A DNA stretch of 64,000 bases, taken from NCBI GenBank assembly GCA_031002005.1, contig JARYHS010009186.1, positions 103,449,992 to 103,513,991 on the forward strand, given 5' to 3'. The notes beneath the pieces are model-generated. The model had not been told where the DNA came from and did no database searches. It saw only the letters and a list, made by a program, of their open reading frames with translations. The DNA is from Vandiemenella viatica (Eukaryota; Arthropoda; Insecta; Orthoptera; Morabidae). Below, piece by piece: positions 53,464 to 64,000 of this stretch (its first letter is position 1; every line of letters starts with the position of its first letter). The translations under genes and the position numbers were made by a program.

Positions 53464-54490
53464 TAAAATAGAAATATTTGAAAACACGTCTTAATTGTTG
53501 CAATACACATCTTTGCACCTTGGTGTTCGTGACAATCTTAATTCAGAAATACCTAATTAATCGATTTTCGGGTATTTTTTTATCAATATCTCTGACTTTG
53601 TACTAACCATGTTTTGTATTACAGAACAACAGAAAGCTTCAAAGTTCTATGGTTGTTATGTCTGCTTTCCAAACTTATTGAGACAAGTATTATTTTCGAC
53701 ACTTTCTTTCCTACAGATTAACGATAATACATCAGTAAGCCATGCATTACTTAAACATTTACATACGATGGAATCAAATGCAATGAAGACAAATCAAATT
53801 TCAAATACGATCTACTATTATACCTGTACGCAGCTGTTATCACAAACATAATGCCACAGGGCGCTGAGCGAAGTTTGGTAGCGAATATGAAAACACACAA
53901 GTAGGAGAGTAAAGTATTTTTACCAAGAAGCAAAATATCATGAACCACATATGTCAGGTTGCAATCGGCATAAATAAAACATGGAATAATGGCTCTCCCG
54001 TCGTAGAGAGAGAAAGCAGGTATATAATCATTGGGCTTACTATAGTAGTAGGCCAGACTACCCTTGGTTATACACAAAATATTAAAATTGGTTAATAGCA
54101 GCATGATGAAGAATTGCTGATGAAGTAGTAGGAAGACAGAAATATCAATATGTATTGTAAACACAACAAAGAGAAATTCCAAGAAAGAAACAAAATAAGT
54201 GAAGAAATGGAGATTAAAGTGGCTATGGAAAGGTTAGTTGCGCCAAATATAGAACCGCAAATATTTTTTTCGAAATGTAAACAAACAGCATTGAAGTAAT
54301 CAATCTTTCTAGAATGTGAAACTTATGAATATCTGGTAGAGAAAAAAATGGTTATGTTTGTATTTACGACCCAATAGATCGGAGTATAAAAACGTTATTT
54401 TATAGGGTTTCGAAGAATTAAGGTAAATGATTAGGTGTAGATGAAATACTTTCTAAATTTTTAAACTCCCAACGAGTAAAATGAAGTAAG

Positions 54491-54521
<31 letters not shown>

Positions 54522-54716
54522 TAGTAAAAAGGAGGAAACCATCAGATCTCGAAAAATAACATTCTCTTATCCCCCCGGACATGTTCCCCGACTAACAATG
54601 TTCATTAGAATTTGACTTGTACGCAACGTAACTATGACACATATCATCAAACCAAAACTAAAGATGCATGCACAGTAAAGCATGTTACTTGCAATGGATT
54701 TATGAAAGTTATATAA
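53464..54716. other. Duplicated intergenic DNA, copy 2, no gene
   Basis: Matches copy 1 26686-27880. An A run lies at 54500-54519 and is longer than in copy 1. The 143-codon minus-strand frame at 53751-54182 is not open in copy 1 and has no domain, so I do not call it. Confidence 0.5.
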
Positions 54717-55450
54717 CTTTTTAGAAGAAGACTCCATTTAGAATTTGATATCACACAGAGATATGGGTGCACAGAAGTTGTTATCTGGCAAAAATAAGGA
54801 GCTAAATATTAACTAACTGTTATGTAACTCAAGAAGACGTGTAGAACAGCGCTGGCATGCAAAAATAACACTGAAGCTGTGTTACCCTGCTCTGCTTCCT
54901 GTTAAAAATAGCTGGTATAAGTGCTACACAGTTGATGAGAACAATTATCCTGAAGAATAAAAATTACGTATATATGAAACATAATATTAGCGTTGCGTCC
55001 TGGTTTATGGAACTCGAAGAAAAGAAGCCGTACAGAAAATTATAATGAAATCAAATTTCTCTCAAAATTTTTGTCATGCTGAGTACATTTGTTGCGTTAA
55101 ATTTCTGTGTGAAAAGTGCATAAAACCGACATCATATCTGTGTGAAAAGTGCATAAAACCGACATCATATGTGTAAGCTAGAATCAAATCTGCGGCACCG
55201 ATTTCTAACACAATGTACCAGCTGCTCTATTGGAAAAACAGCAGTGGTAATGGACAGTCTTTGAAGCAATAATAATAATAAAAAAATAATCTAAGCTTCA
55301 AACCAGGTGCTATCCATAGTTATGTAAAACGGCGTTAGGTTTGAAATGTACAGTCCATTGGATTTAATTTGATTACTGGTGTATGCAAATATTATGTAAC
55401 CATTAGAGACCGGATTATATGCAACACAAAAAGCTAAAAATATGCATGCA
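54717..55450. other. 734-bp segment present only in copy 2
   Basis: Copy 1 goes straight from GAAAGTTATGTAA to ATATGCATGAAAAATGC. The segment includes the left end of the hAT element (55404 onward), so it is probably a loss from copy 1 and not a gain in copy 2. A 33-bp piece (GTGTGAAAAGTGCATAAAAC...) is tandemly doubled at about 55107-55170. Confidence 0.6.
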
Positions 55451-56466
55451 AATATGCATGAAAAATGCTTATAATATGCATAAGTGTCAAAATATGCAAT
55501 ACTATATAATATAAAAACAGTAATTTTTCAATTTTTTATTTCAAAATCAGCACGCAATTAGTAAGTAGTTGAATAACATATTTATAAACTCGATAGTTAA
55601 CAATTATTTAACTTTTTTTTTTTACTTTTGTTCCAAATATTCAATGGTAAGATTGTTTCTTAGATCTCTCAAAATATTTCTGTAAGTGGATATGGACCCT
55701 TCCACATTCATTGATGTACCTGGGCAGTAATTGAAATTGGGTGTGTTCCTGGAAAATGTTCACCCATCCCATTACTGAAACTATCAATTTGACACAAAGG
55801 TTTCAAAACCTGGGTTATTGTTCAAGATATTTTCAACATTTACTTTAAGATTACACAGGCATACCTCTGGCAATGCGGATTTTATTCATTAACGGAATAG
55901 ATTAAGACATCGCCAAACTTTGAGTTTCAAGCTTTTCAATACTCGCAGGTATGTAGGAAAAGCGAATGCTGACAACAGCTGAGGTTTTAATACTAGAATT
56001 GTTACATGCTTCCTTGTACTGTCAAACTATCATAGTGTCTCCACTATCAAAGTCGTTTACTACACCTTTAATGGCCTCGAATCGTTCATTGTAAAACAGT
56101 ACAGCTTCAACACACGCTATCCATCGAGTTACCACTGGTTCCGGAGGTAAAGGCACATTTGGAATTTTTTTTATAAGCATTATTACGAGAATGTGACTTA
56201 AGAAACGCTTTCTTTGTTGATGAAATCAGTTTATTTTCATTCCCAAACGTTGGTCGTAGCTCTTCCACAAGTCGTCGTAGACTAAGAGCTATGCTGCTAG
56301 CAGGTTTTGCCGGCTACAACGTGAGATTTTATTCATTATCTATTGTAAATATAGCGAAAATATGCATCATCATTTGGTTTTAAGTAAAATATGCAATAGC
56401 CGGCGCAAATGGGCTTAATATGCAAATGCATAAGCAAAAATGCTAATGTATATAATCCAGTCTCTA
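55404..56466 (-). mobile_element. hAT-type element remnant, copy 2 (both ends present)
   Basis: Ends: TAGAGACCGGATTATATGCA at 55404 and the complement of TAGAGACTGGATTATATACA at 56466. Both subterminal zones are full of AATATGCAT-type phrases. The interior keeps a decayed version of the transposase fragment seen at 28420-28656. I cannot find a clean 8-bp target duplication, so the class rests on the protein fragment. Confidence 0.65.
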
Positions 56467-56629
56467 ATTATCATAAATGAAAGTATAGCGGCATGACAGA
56501 CCTAACAATTTAATAAATGGACTGCAATAAGGAACAAATAAGTAAATTAACTAAGCACTTCTAAGGAATTTTATTAACTTTAAAACATCGAAAAGATTCA
56601 TACATATTATTTTAAAACAGATGTTTTTT

Positions 56630-56870
56630 TTGTGACGAGTCATCTTTCTCCTTTCATACCCAATAAAAATCGATACTTGAGACAACATTTTAATATTAAG
56701 TTCTACCGCTTTGGCATCATCATTAATCAAGAAAGGAAATTTGTTAAAATTCAACCCATGAATGGCAAAAATGTACAATCAAGTTCACGAGTGTGCGATG
56801 GTTCAGTTAAGATGGCTTCGAAAAGAAGTGACCTATTTACCATTGGATAGCAGCACCAGGTTTCACAGAA
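56630..56870 (+). repeat. Lone, decayed Helitron satellite monomer (copy 2)
   Basis: Counterpart of 29083-29335, with blocks GTGACGAGTCATCTTTCTCC, ACCCAATAAAAATCGATAC and CAACCCATGAATGGCAAAAA. GTGACGAGTCATC is closer to the array consensus than copy 1 is. Its presence in both copies dates it before the duplication. Confidence 0.65.
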
Positions 56871-57089
56871 TTATTAATTAAATTTAATCATTTCTAATCG
56901 TTTCGTAAGGTTTTTTATTTTTTTATTTTTTTTTTTTTTTCCAACGTACCTGTTTTAGTCGATTAATTGTTACAGATGAGTCAGTTCTCCTTTATCTTAC
57001 AATAACCATCAACCTCGCTATTTATCGTATATTTATGGAGAATGCATGAGTAATAGGAACATTTTCACTGACAGGGTCACTTAAGGACA

Positions 57090-59296
57090 ATGTTTGTTAT
57101 GGATAATCACATATCAACGAATTTATCACATTAATGACAGGTGACTGATGTAACGGCTTGAACCGAGCGAATGTCGTATGCGTCCATCCCTTGGTGAACT
57201 GAAGTAGCGGGACAGTGGTTATGAGACCAATGCCTCTGGTGGAACAGTGGTCACACTCGTGTGACTGCTCTGCTGCAAGCCGCAGTCGAAATGGTTTCGT
57301 CAGGAATAATGACTGCTCATGATGATACCCGCTCTCCCATATTTCACTTACAATACTGTGGTAGGCAAATCTTAGCCAAACCTGCGATAACGGAGAAGAG
57401 CTGCCTTCTGGATCACATGTAACAGAAATACGGTTTGTTACCGTGTTACCGATCACGTGAATCATATCTGGTGATCGATTCGCAATAACTTATAAGATTA
57501 ATAGGAATTCATTGCATCTGTAAAAACATATTTCCCAAGAAACAAGCAAATTTCTGAGCTTATACACATTGAACAGCCACCGCTAACGTTGCAACACTGA
57601 CTTCCTTGACACAGTGGCTAGCTACATCGAAGCGGTACTGAATTAAAATGTCTCATCTAGCCACTCGCCGAAAGCTTTCCTAGCAGGACACCTGTTTGCA
57701 AGCCTTGTCTCCGTCTTTTAGAAAAAGACGTGTTGGATCAAAACACGAGAAACGCGAAAAATGAGAATTTTTATGGCGCCCTTTATAAATTCTTACTTTT
57801 TGCCATCTGCACAGAAATATGGACTATCCGTTTAAAAATCCACTGGTTTAAGGTCATCAGAGGTATTTGTCTCGCCCACTAAAACAAAAACCTTCAAATC
57901 TCACAGTTTTTATGAATACAGATTTTGAGAAAGGGTACAAGTAAATACTATTATGAATACAGCAAAAGATTCTAAGTTGGAATGTCAACGGTACGTGAGA
58001 GAAACCCTTTGATATTTTCTTTGAGTATCAAAATATCGACTTAATTAGACCCTCATTTATAGTACACACATAAATTAAGAATTATATCTTACCAAATCTG
58101 GACAACAGACAGTTCAGATAGAGTGGAAAATCAAAATTTCGGAAACTGTGTGCTGACCACATAGCAATATTATTTTCTGCTATTTTAATCTAACGATTAA
58201 ACATTCTGTCAAGTCTGTTTTTACTCGTCTCAGAATTTATAAAAAAAATTTTGTTGGATTCAACAAATATTTATTAAGTGTTTAAGTTTGTAATCAACTC
58301 CCAGCATCTACAGTCCTTGACTCACTCATAACATGTTGCTACGGCATTTGGATTGAAAATATAAACAACTGCTCCCTTCTTGACGTTCCTCCTGGCAGAC
58401 CCTAGAATATTAGGCTTCTAAACAGATTTACTACTATAAAGCATAAGTAAACTATACTCTCCTATTTATTTTTGTGTCGAGGTGATATCTCTTATTCACT
58501 ACATTACAAACAATTTTTTTTACATTGTATAACTTTAAAATTTTATAATTTTCGTCGTCATAGGCGCCAAGAGGACTAATCTCTATGACGACGATGGTGC
58601 AAAGTTTAATTTCTTCTAATACACAGCGATCTGTAAAGCATATAATTTTTTTAAAAAAATAAAGGGAATATAAGTAAATTCTCAGAGGTAGTTTATGCTG
58701 ACTCTTTGTTGCAATGGTGATTAAGAAATTATCTCAACAAGAAATTTATGAGTGCAACTCTGTGTCAGCACTCATATTTTATATCCGTGGCCGGCAGAGA
58801 TGTTAAAGAATAATTTACTTCTTTTTTTTTTAATCTTTTATCTATGTTTCACCATCGCGTTCAAAACAAAAAAGAGCATGCTAAAATAATTATATTGGTA
58901 TTAATCATTCGAAACTCTACACATAAAACAGAAAGCCTTAATATGTAGTCAAAGTAACGACTTTTAGCTCACATAAAAATCTAACTGGAGAGACAGATTG
59001 GCACTGATAAGATAGGTTCACGCCACTGCGTTGAGATCGCTGAGTCATATCCTGCTCACTGAACAACGCAACCCCTCTTCTGGACAGAGATAAAGCACTC
59101 TGCCTTATGAAGTTTATGTAAGATTAAAGCTCTGTCTGGTGAACAATGGTAAGGTGTCTGACTAGAGATCAAATTCAGACCACGCTTCTCGATATTACCA
59201 GTCCAAAGCGTTAGCGCTCATCCAACAAGCTCTGTTTGGGTCACCTAAGTTATACATTATAACTTAATCTGAATTCCATTCTGTTGATGAAATGTC
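57090..59296. other. Duplicated intergenic DNA, copy 2, no gene
   Basis: Matches 29540-32700 of copy 1 after removing the copy-1 insertions. Near 58555-58600 an inverted pair CGTCGTCATAG / CTATGACGACG is complete here but has lost bases in copy 1. No exon is seen. Confidence 0.5.
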
Positions 59297-59890
59297 TATC
59301 TTTCCCTGTATGTGGCAAGACTAAAAATTTAGGTTCAGGCGCCATATAGGCGGAATTAGGGGCAACTTGATGCGCTGCCACTAGGTCATCAAGAGCAATA
59401 AAAAATAATAAAGTAAAATGACCGTAGGGCAGGGCATTACGTACACTTTTGAGTTGGTAACACTTCCTGAACTAACTAGCATTGCTCCAACAACTTCAGA
59501 ACTTATGCCACCAATCGACTGATACTATCAGAACTAGCTTCATAGATACTTCAGTATTAAACAGAATCTACGTCTATACTTATATTCATGAAATTGTCGG
59601 TGCCGTAGGGTGTTTTGTTCTAAAATGTTTCAAAATAGATCTTAGGATTAAGAAATAAAATTTTGGAACGTAATTTCTAGAAAAGATTATAGATTATGAT
59701 AAGATTTTCGTGGTTCGATTCAAGAAGAAAATGAAACTACAGAAATTCTTACTATAAACTCACATGAAACAGAACTTTTCAGATGCGATTGAAGAAAAAC
59801 TGTGAAAGAAATTTGAAGGAAGAAGAATACAATATGTGGATGAAAGAGAAAATTAAAGCAAACAAAGAAAAATTGAAATAAAGAAAAAAG
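59297..59890. other. Copy 2 segment with no counterpart in copy 1
   Basis: Both copies share GTTGATGAAATGT before and ATCGAAAAACTCAAGTGACG after, but between them copy 2 has about 590 bp and copy 1 about 70 unrelated bp. Part of it (GGCGGAATTAGGGGC, TGCCACTAGGTCATCA) weakly resembles the interior of the 49.9 kb Helitron. A replacement or a deletion in copy 1 is possible. Confidence 0.45.
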
Positions 59891-60029
59891 CCTATCGAAA
59901 AACTCAAGTGACGGATGCAGGGTTGAGTAATTTTTTTCTCTCAATCCTTATATGTCCTGATCACTTTAATCTAACAGGTAACTTAACCAGAGTAATACGA
60001 CTATGCAGTTATACTAGAAATAGAACGGA

Positions 60030-60240
60030 AGCTTTTTTCTTAGCTTCTGGTTTAACTCCTTGTCGAGGTCAATAGAGGCGGGTGAGAAATGGGGATAGAA
60101 TGAGACCATGGCCCGTGAAGAAACTATCACGGCAATTTTGGGAAACAATGGAAAAACCATAACTGGATGAGCGGACGGGGATTGGTACCCACATCCTGCC
60201 GAATAAAAGGACAGAGCTTTACCGCTCACTCACTACGATC
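60030..60240 (-). repeat. SINE family 2 copy upstream of gene C
   Basis: Counterpart of 32895-33110 with the same boundaries: TTGTCGAGGTCAATAGAGGC to CACATCCTGCCGAATAAAAG. Both members of the pair lie the same distance upstream of the promoter. Confidence 0.8.
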
Positions 60241-60469
60241 CGTAATAACGGAAACATTTTAGAGAAATTCAGATGAACGAGGCTAAGGTTTAAAGATTTC
60301 TTAAAACTGTAGATCAGTTTCATAGCGATAAAAATGTCACCAGAGTGGTACTGGTATTTTTAACCTATAGATTATCAAACATGCAGCTAACAAGAAGTGT
60401 AAGATAATAAAGTGCTCTATTGCATGACTCGCTTGATTAGGCTGATAAGGCTAGTGATCGAACTGCGCG

Positions 60470-60502
60470 TATAAATCCTACTGCTGAGGCCAGCAGGTCA
60501 GT
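60470..60502 (+). promoter_or_regulatory. Core promoter of SDR gene C (TATA + TCAGT initiator)
   Basis: TATAAA at 60470-60475 and TCAGT at 60498-60502; A60500 as +1 puts TATA at -30. The 5' UTR is again about 51 nt. One base next to TATA differs from copy 1 (GCGTATAAA against GCTTATAAA). Confidence 0.7.
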
Positions 60503-60550
60503 AGTGATTTCATATCAGGACAGGTATCAACTGTGTGAGCAGCTGTGGAT

Positions 60551-61628
60551 ATGGACAGGTACCGCGGCAGAGTGGCTATTGTGACGGGTGCCAGCTCAGG
60601 TATAGGCGCAGCCATAGCGAAGGCCTTCCTCGAACAAGGACTGATCGTCGTGGGACTCGCCCGCAGGGTCGACAGGATGAAGGTGACACTTTATTTAGAA
60701 ACTGCTTAGTGTTTTTTGAGTAATGGTATTGTTAAAGAATTGTTAAACCCATACTGATGTATATATTCTGACAGTCATTGTTCCAGCATGTACTACGCCG
60801 AAACTTCATCGAAATTCTTTTGAACGTTTTACTCCATACTGCTCTAAAAGCAATACACCTGGTTCACAATCTTTCCGTATGTACGAATATTTCTGTATAT
60901 CTGACTGTTTACCATTGCTTTAGCCAAAACTCAAGATACTCTGATTTTTATGTACCTTTTCTCCACATAATTATGGCATGTGGAATTTTACTGCAAGTGG
61001 GTTTTGAGAGTTCCACTTACAATGACATTTGAGAATACAATGACTAAGTCGGTGAATCACTTCGGTCCTAACTGCCTCTTAACTTAGACTGGCAAGCGGA
61101 TTAAGCATAGGATCTATTAAAATGTTTTCATTTCCATTCAAAATATTTGCTTGCCCATTTGAAGAACTGCAGTGGAAGACAGATATTAGAATATATGAAG
61201 CAGATAATTGAGGACGTTGGTTGTAAGGGATATGTGGAGATGAAAATGTTAGCACAAGATAGGAAGGGATGGAGGATTGCATCAAGCCAGTAGGAAAAAA
61301 AGTGTCTCGATTCTTGGTTGTTTTGGAGAAACTAGAGGACACCCTGTTTTTTGAAACCGAACTCAGTAAGCGCCTTTATCACTAAGCTATGCTTTACTGG
61401 CGGCAGTTGTCGAATTTTGGATCTTTACGTAGTTGTAAGAGGCTCTTTCCAATATTTGTACTCAGGAGCTGGCTGCTGGAATTCCTGAAGCTAAGCTGTA
61501 CCCAATTCAGTGTGACGTCAGCAAGGAAGAAGATATCCTGTCAGCTTTCAAGTGGGTGGAAGACAATTTGGGTGGTGCAGACATCCTCATCAACAACTCC
61601 GGTGTACATTCCGAAAGCAAACTGTCAG
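60551..61628 (+). CDS. SDR gene C: classical short-chain dehydrogenase, exons 1-2, continues past the window
   Basis: Exon 1 is 60551-60682 (donor GTGACA) and exon 2 is 61466-61628 (acceptor CTCAG, donor GTAAAG), with lengths identical to gene B. The cofactor motif TGASSGIG (residues 12-19) and NNSG (87-90) are unchanged. Against gene B, exon 1 has six base changes that give two protein changes (His to Gln near residue 34, Val to Ile near 37), and exon 2 has a single silent change. By the offset between copies, exon 3 should begin near 64.3 kb, outside the window. Promoter and upstream SINE are conserved, so this looks like a functional paralogue. Function is as for gene B. Confidence 0.85.
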
Positions 61629-62325
61629 GTAAAGTCTTGATTTTTTAATTCTAACAGTAATTTAATTCTGAAATCGGCATCTCGACGATCATATAGCTTT
61701 TGTATAATTTTGAACTTGCTTCAGTAACGTTTAAACCAAAATAATATTTATAAAACAATAAAAAAATCAACAGTTGGAGAGCTTGATTTGATTTAAAATT
61801 TTTGAATCACGTATTTCAGTGGAAAACAATGGATTTACATTAGAGAATCGTAGAATTTAGATAAATAGAAAATGTATTCACTGTACAGAAAATGAATTTT
61901 TACATAAAAGTATATTATTGCGGGATATATCAATTTAAACCATTAGTAAAGGCAGCGAATCAGCGAATTTATCTCTTTTTTGCTTCGAAGCGCTATGTAA
62001 CCTGTGGTTTCCGCATGTTATATTACTTATTTACTGATTGTGTAAATTAATTTAACTTTTTCGGAAAAGGGTGGGGATGGTAGAGTAATGCATTCGATTT
62101 TACGTGCTTTTTACAATCGCTTTCGCAAAAATATTCAGAGGCATCACCTTCCAAGAATCTCCGACAGATTTTATGTATAGAGTCTAGGGTTTCTATTTAG
62201 AAATAAAATATTAATTTAAAGATTACAGTATTTGGCGAGCTAGAATTCCATCAAAGGATTTCACTCATAGCGATTTCTACGTCCATCTATTATTTGATTA
62301 AAATGACATATTTATGTATAATTAT

Positions 62326-62539
62326 TAGTAGCAGAATACGATTCTGCCAGGTTGCTTATCGAAATATGACGGCAAGCATTTTTAATTATTTTTTTCAACT
62401 AAATTTTTTAAAAAATCGTTAAATTGTTTTTTAAATAAATTATAATTCATTTCCAAGAGAGACATCTTAAAAACACAAAATGTTTGGGATTCCTATGTAA
62501 AAGTGGCTGCAAGTAGGGACTGCTAGCTGATAAAGATAC

Positions 62540-62575
<36 letters not shown>

Positions 62576-62816
62576 ATGAGCGCACCACACTGTCTGATGG
62601 ACGATGTAGTGGGTAACTTCAACAGCTGGCAATCCTACTTGCGGCCACTTTTACATAGGCAACCTCAAACGTTTATGTTCTTTACATTTATCTCTTTTAA
62701 ATGAATTATAATTTATTTAAAAACAAGTGAAGGAAAATTTTTGATTTTTTAACTAATTAAAAATACTTGCGGCCTTATTTTGGTAGGCAACCCGGTAGAA
62801 TCGTATTCTGCTACTA
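62326..62816. mobile_element. Foldback MITE, copy 2 (intron 2 of gene C)
   Basis: Counterpart of 36092-36568 with the same ATAATTAT duplication on both sides (62318-62325, 62817-62824). The termini TAGTAGCAGAATACG / CGTATTCTGCTACTA pair better here than in copy 1. The (GA)n run in the loop is about twice as long (62547-62573). Confidence 0.85.
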
Positions 62817-63944
62817 ATAATTATACATAATTATTGCATTTCAAAAAAACAACAGATGGGAGTAGAAAACGTACAGTCGGATCTTAGACTATCACTATGG
62901 ATAGATGGAATCATTGTTGATTAAATTTGAAAATGGAGTACAGTTGACGTCACGCTTAAAGATAACAAATATTTAATCACCAATAAAAAGCTTGTCAAGG
63001 AATTTACTGGGAAAAGTAAAACCTGTTCACATTAATCATTGGCAAGTATGATAATAGCAGATGTCAACAATCCTAAAATATACCGCCAGGACAGCAATGT
63101 TGAAGGGGGTCTTCCAGGAGCATATAATCACTGACAGTGAGACAGGCAATCGGTTTAATATTACTGTACTTCCCTTTGACAAAAGCAGGTCCCTCTTTTC
63201 TCGATTGATAGATTTTATCATCAGGTCGTTTCGCTCTAAATCACTACAGAAATTTAAGATCATTTTTGCCAATCATCTAGTCATCTAGTCATTTTTGACG
63301 GTGTCTGAGATTAGTATACATAAATTTCAAAGCTATTTATTTCCTTCATCATACCTGAGAGATATTCCCCTATATGATGAAAAACATCGAATACAAATTT
63401 TCGCCAAAATGGTGGCGCTAACATCTTGAAAGTTAATAAAACACAGTAATCGAGTGTTTTTAGTTTCTTAAAATATATATACTTTAGGTTTATTAATAAA
63501 TCACGATTTGTTTTCTCAACTCTCCTTTTGAAACATTTAAAATCAATCGATTACTTGAATTAAACTGTTTCTCAATAAAGCTTGGTTCATTATTAATTTT
63601 TAAACAAAATTATACATTGTTTTCCTTAAGATGAAGCATATATAATAATAATATAGCAGTGAAATATTAATTGATAGTCAATAACCCCATTCACACTAGT
63701 ATAATAAAGGCGTATACAAATTCGTTTAAAATGTAGCTCTGATTGCAGCTATTGATCGATGAAACTACGAAAACAGTTGTTTCGGACAAGGTTCTTTTCT
63801 TCCGAAAATGATTGTATATTCTCCCTCTACGAAGTGGTTCTTAAACGTAACACACATAATTAGAATTGTAAGATGAGAAAATTTCTGATAAAACAGTGTA
63901 TAATTTCTCACGAAGTAGTTTGCGCAGTAGCATCTTCTCAGAAA

Positions 63945-64000
63945 ATTCTTCTTCTTCTTCACCCCCTGCTGCTAACATTTTGTGATCGGGTGCCTTCGAT
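63945..64000 (-). repeat. Start of SINE family 1 copy, cut by the window edge
   Basis: TTCTTCTTCTTCACCCCCTG is the reversed tail, as at 37822. It continues beyond the window and, by analogy, should end about 85 bp before exon 3 of gene C. Confidence 0.55.

Larger units (their letters stand above)
49068..64000 (+). repeat. Segmental duplication, copy 2 (contains SDR gene C)
   Basis: Direct-orientation counterpart of 25450-37877. It continues to the window edge, where GATCGGGTGCCTTCGAT matches 37861. Compared with copy 1 it carries a Helitron with nested pogo element, keeps a 734-bp segment that copy 1 lacks, and lacks the four copy-1 insertions. A further 115-bp loss occurs near 63060 (copy 1 36812-36926). 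Confidence 0.85.

Noticed and set aside
53751..54182. 143-codon minus-strand frame in copy 2
   Set aside because: The matching region of copy 1 is not open in that frame, there is no recognisable domain, and the composition follows AT-rich background.

Overview
This window is eukaryotic nuclear DNA from an arthropod, almost certainly an insect with a large, transposon-rich genome. A polyneopteran such as a cockroach, termite or orthopteran fits best, but that is inference. The evidence is long AT-rich introns with GT/AG splice sites, a TATA plus TCAGT arthropod core promoter, several tRNA-derived SINE families, Helitrons, many Tc1/mariner-type transposons and a short-chain dehydrogenase gene of a type that often forms tandem families in insects. 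I see no bacterial genes, rRNA, CRISPR array or convincing stand-alone tRNA gene.

The only host genes I can support are three tandem, same-strand copies of one classical SDR gene (DHRS11 / farnesol-dehydrogenase-like). Gene A contributes its last three exons (676-802, 6915-7061, 7234-7275); its 5' part lies left of the window. Gene B has exons 1-4 (33416-33547, 35215-35377, 38185-38314, 42358-42484), which join in frame for 184 codons. Its two terminal exons are not visible before the next gene and may lie in the 1000-N gap or be lost. Gene C has exons 1-2 (60551-60682, 61466-61628) and runs off the right edge. Joining the shared exon structure gives an expected enzyme of about 246 residues, normal for this family.

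Genes B and C sit in a large direct segmental duplication. The segment from about 25.45 kb reappears from about 49.07 kb to the window end, so the unit is about 23.6 kb. The two copies act as each other's control: copy-specific insertions have visible empty sites in the partner. Copy 1 alone has a 3-bp-TSD MITE, a tRNA-derived SINE, a 0.7 kb insertion and a solo LTR with a dimeric hairpin MITE nested in it. Copy 2 alone has a Helitron inserted precisely between A and T, with a pogo-type transposon nested in it.

The left 25 kb outside the duplication is mostly mobile DNA. It holds a deleted mariner-like element, a Tc1-mariner-IS630 element with an unusually long D-to-E spacing (Sailor/DD82E-like), Helitrons, Tc1 remnants, a hAT-type element and 5'-truncated LINEs. 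It also holds a 5.2 kb head-to-tail Helitron array (11.7-16.9 kb) filled with about 165-bp satellite-like monomers, which is the most striking structure here. The 45-49 kb region holds pieces of Gypsy-type LTR retrotransposon around the assembly gap.
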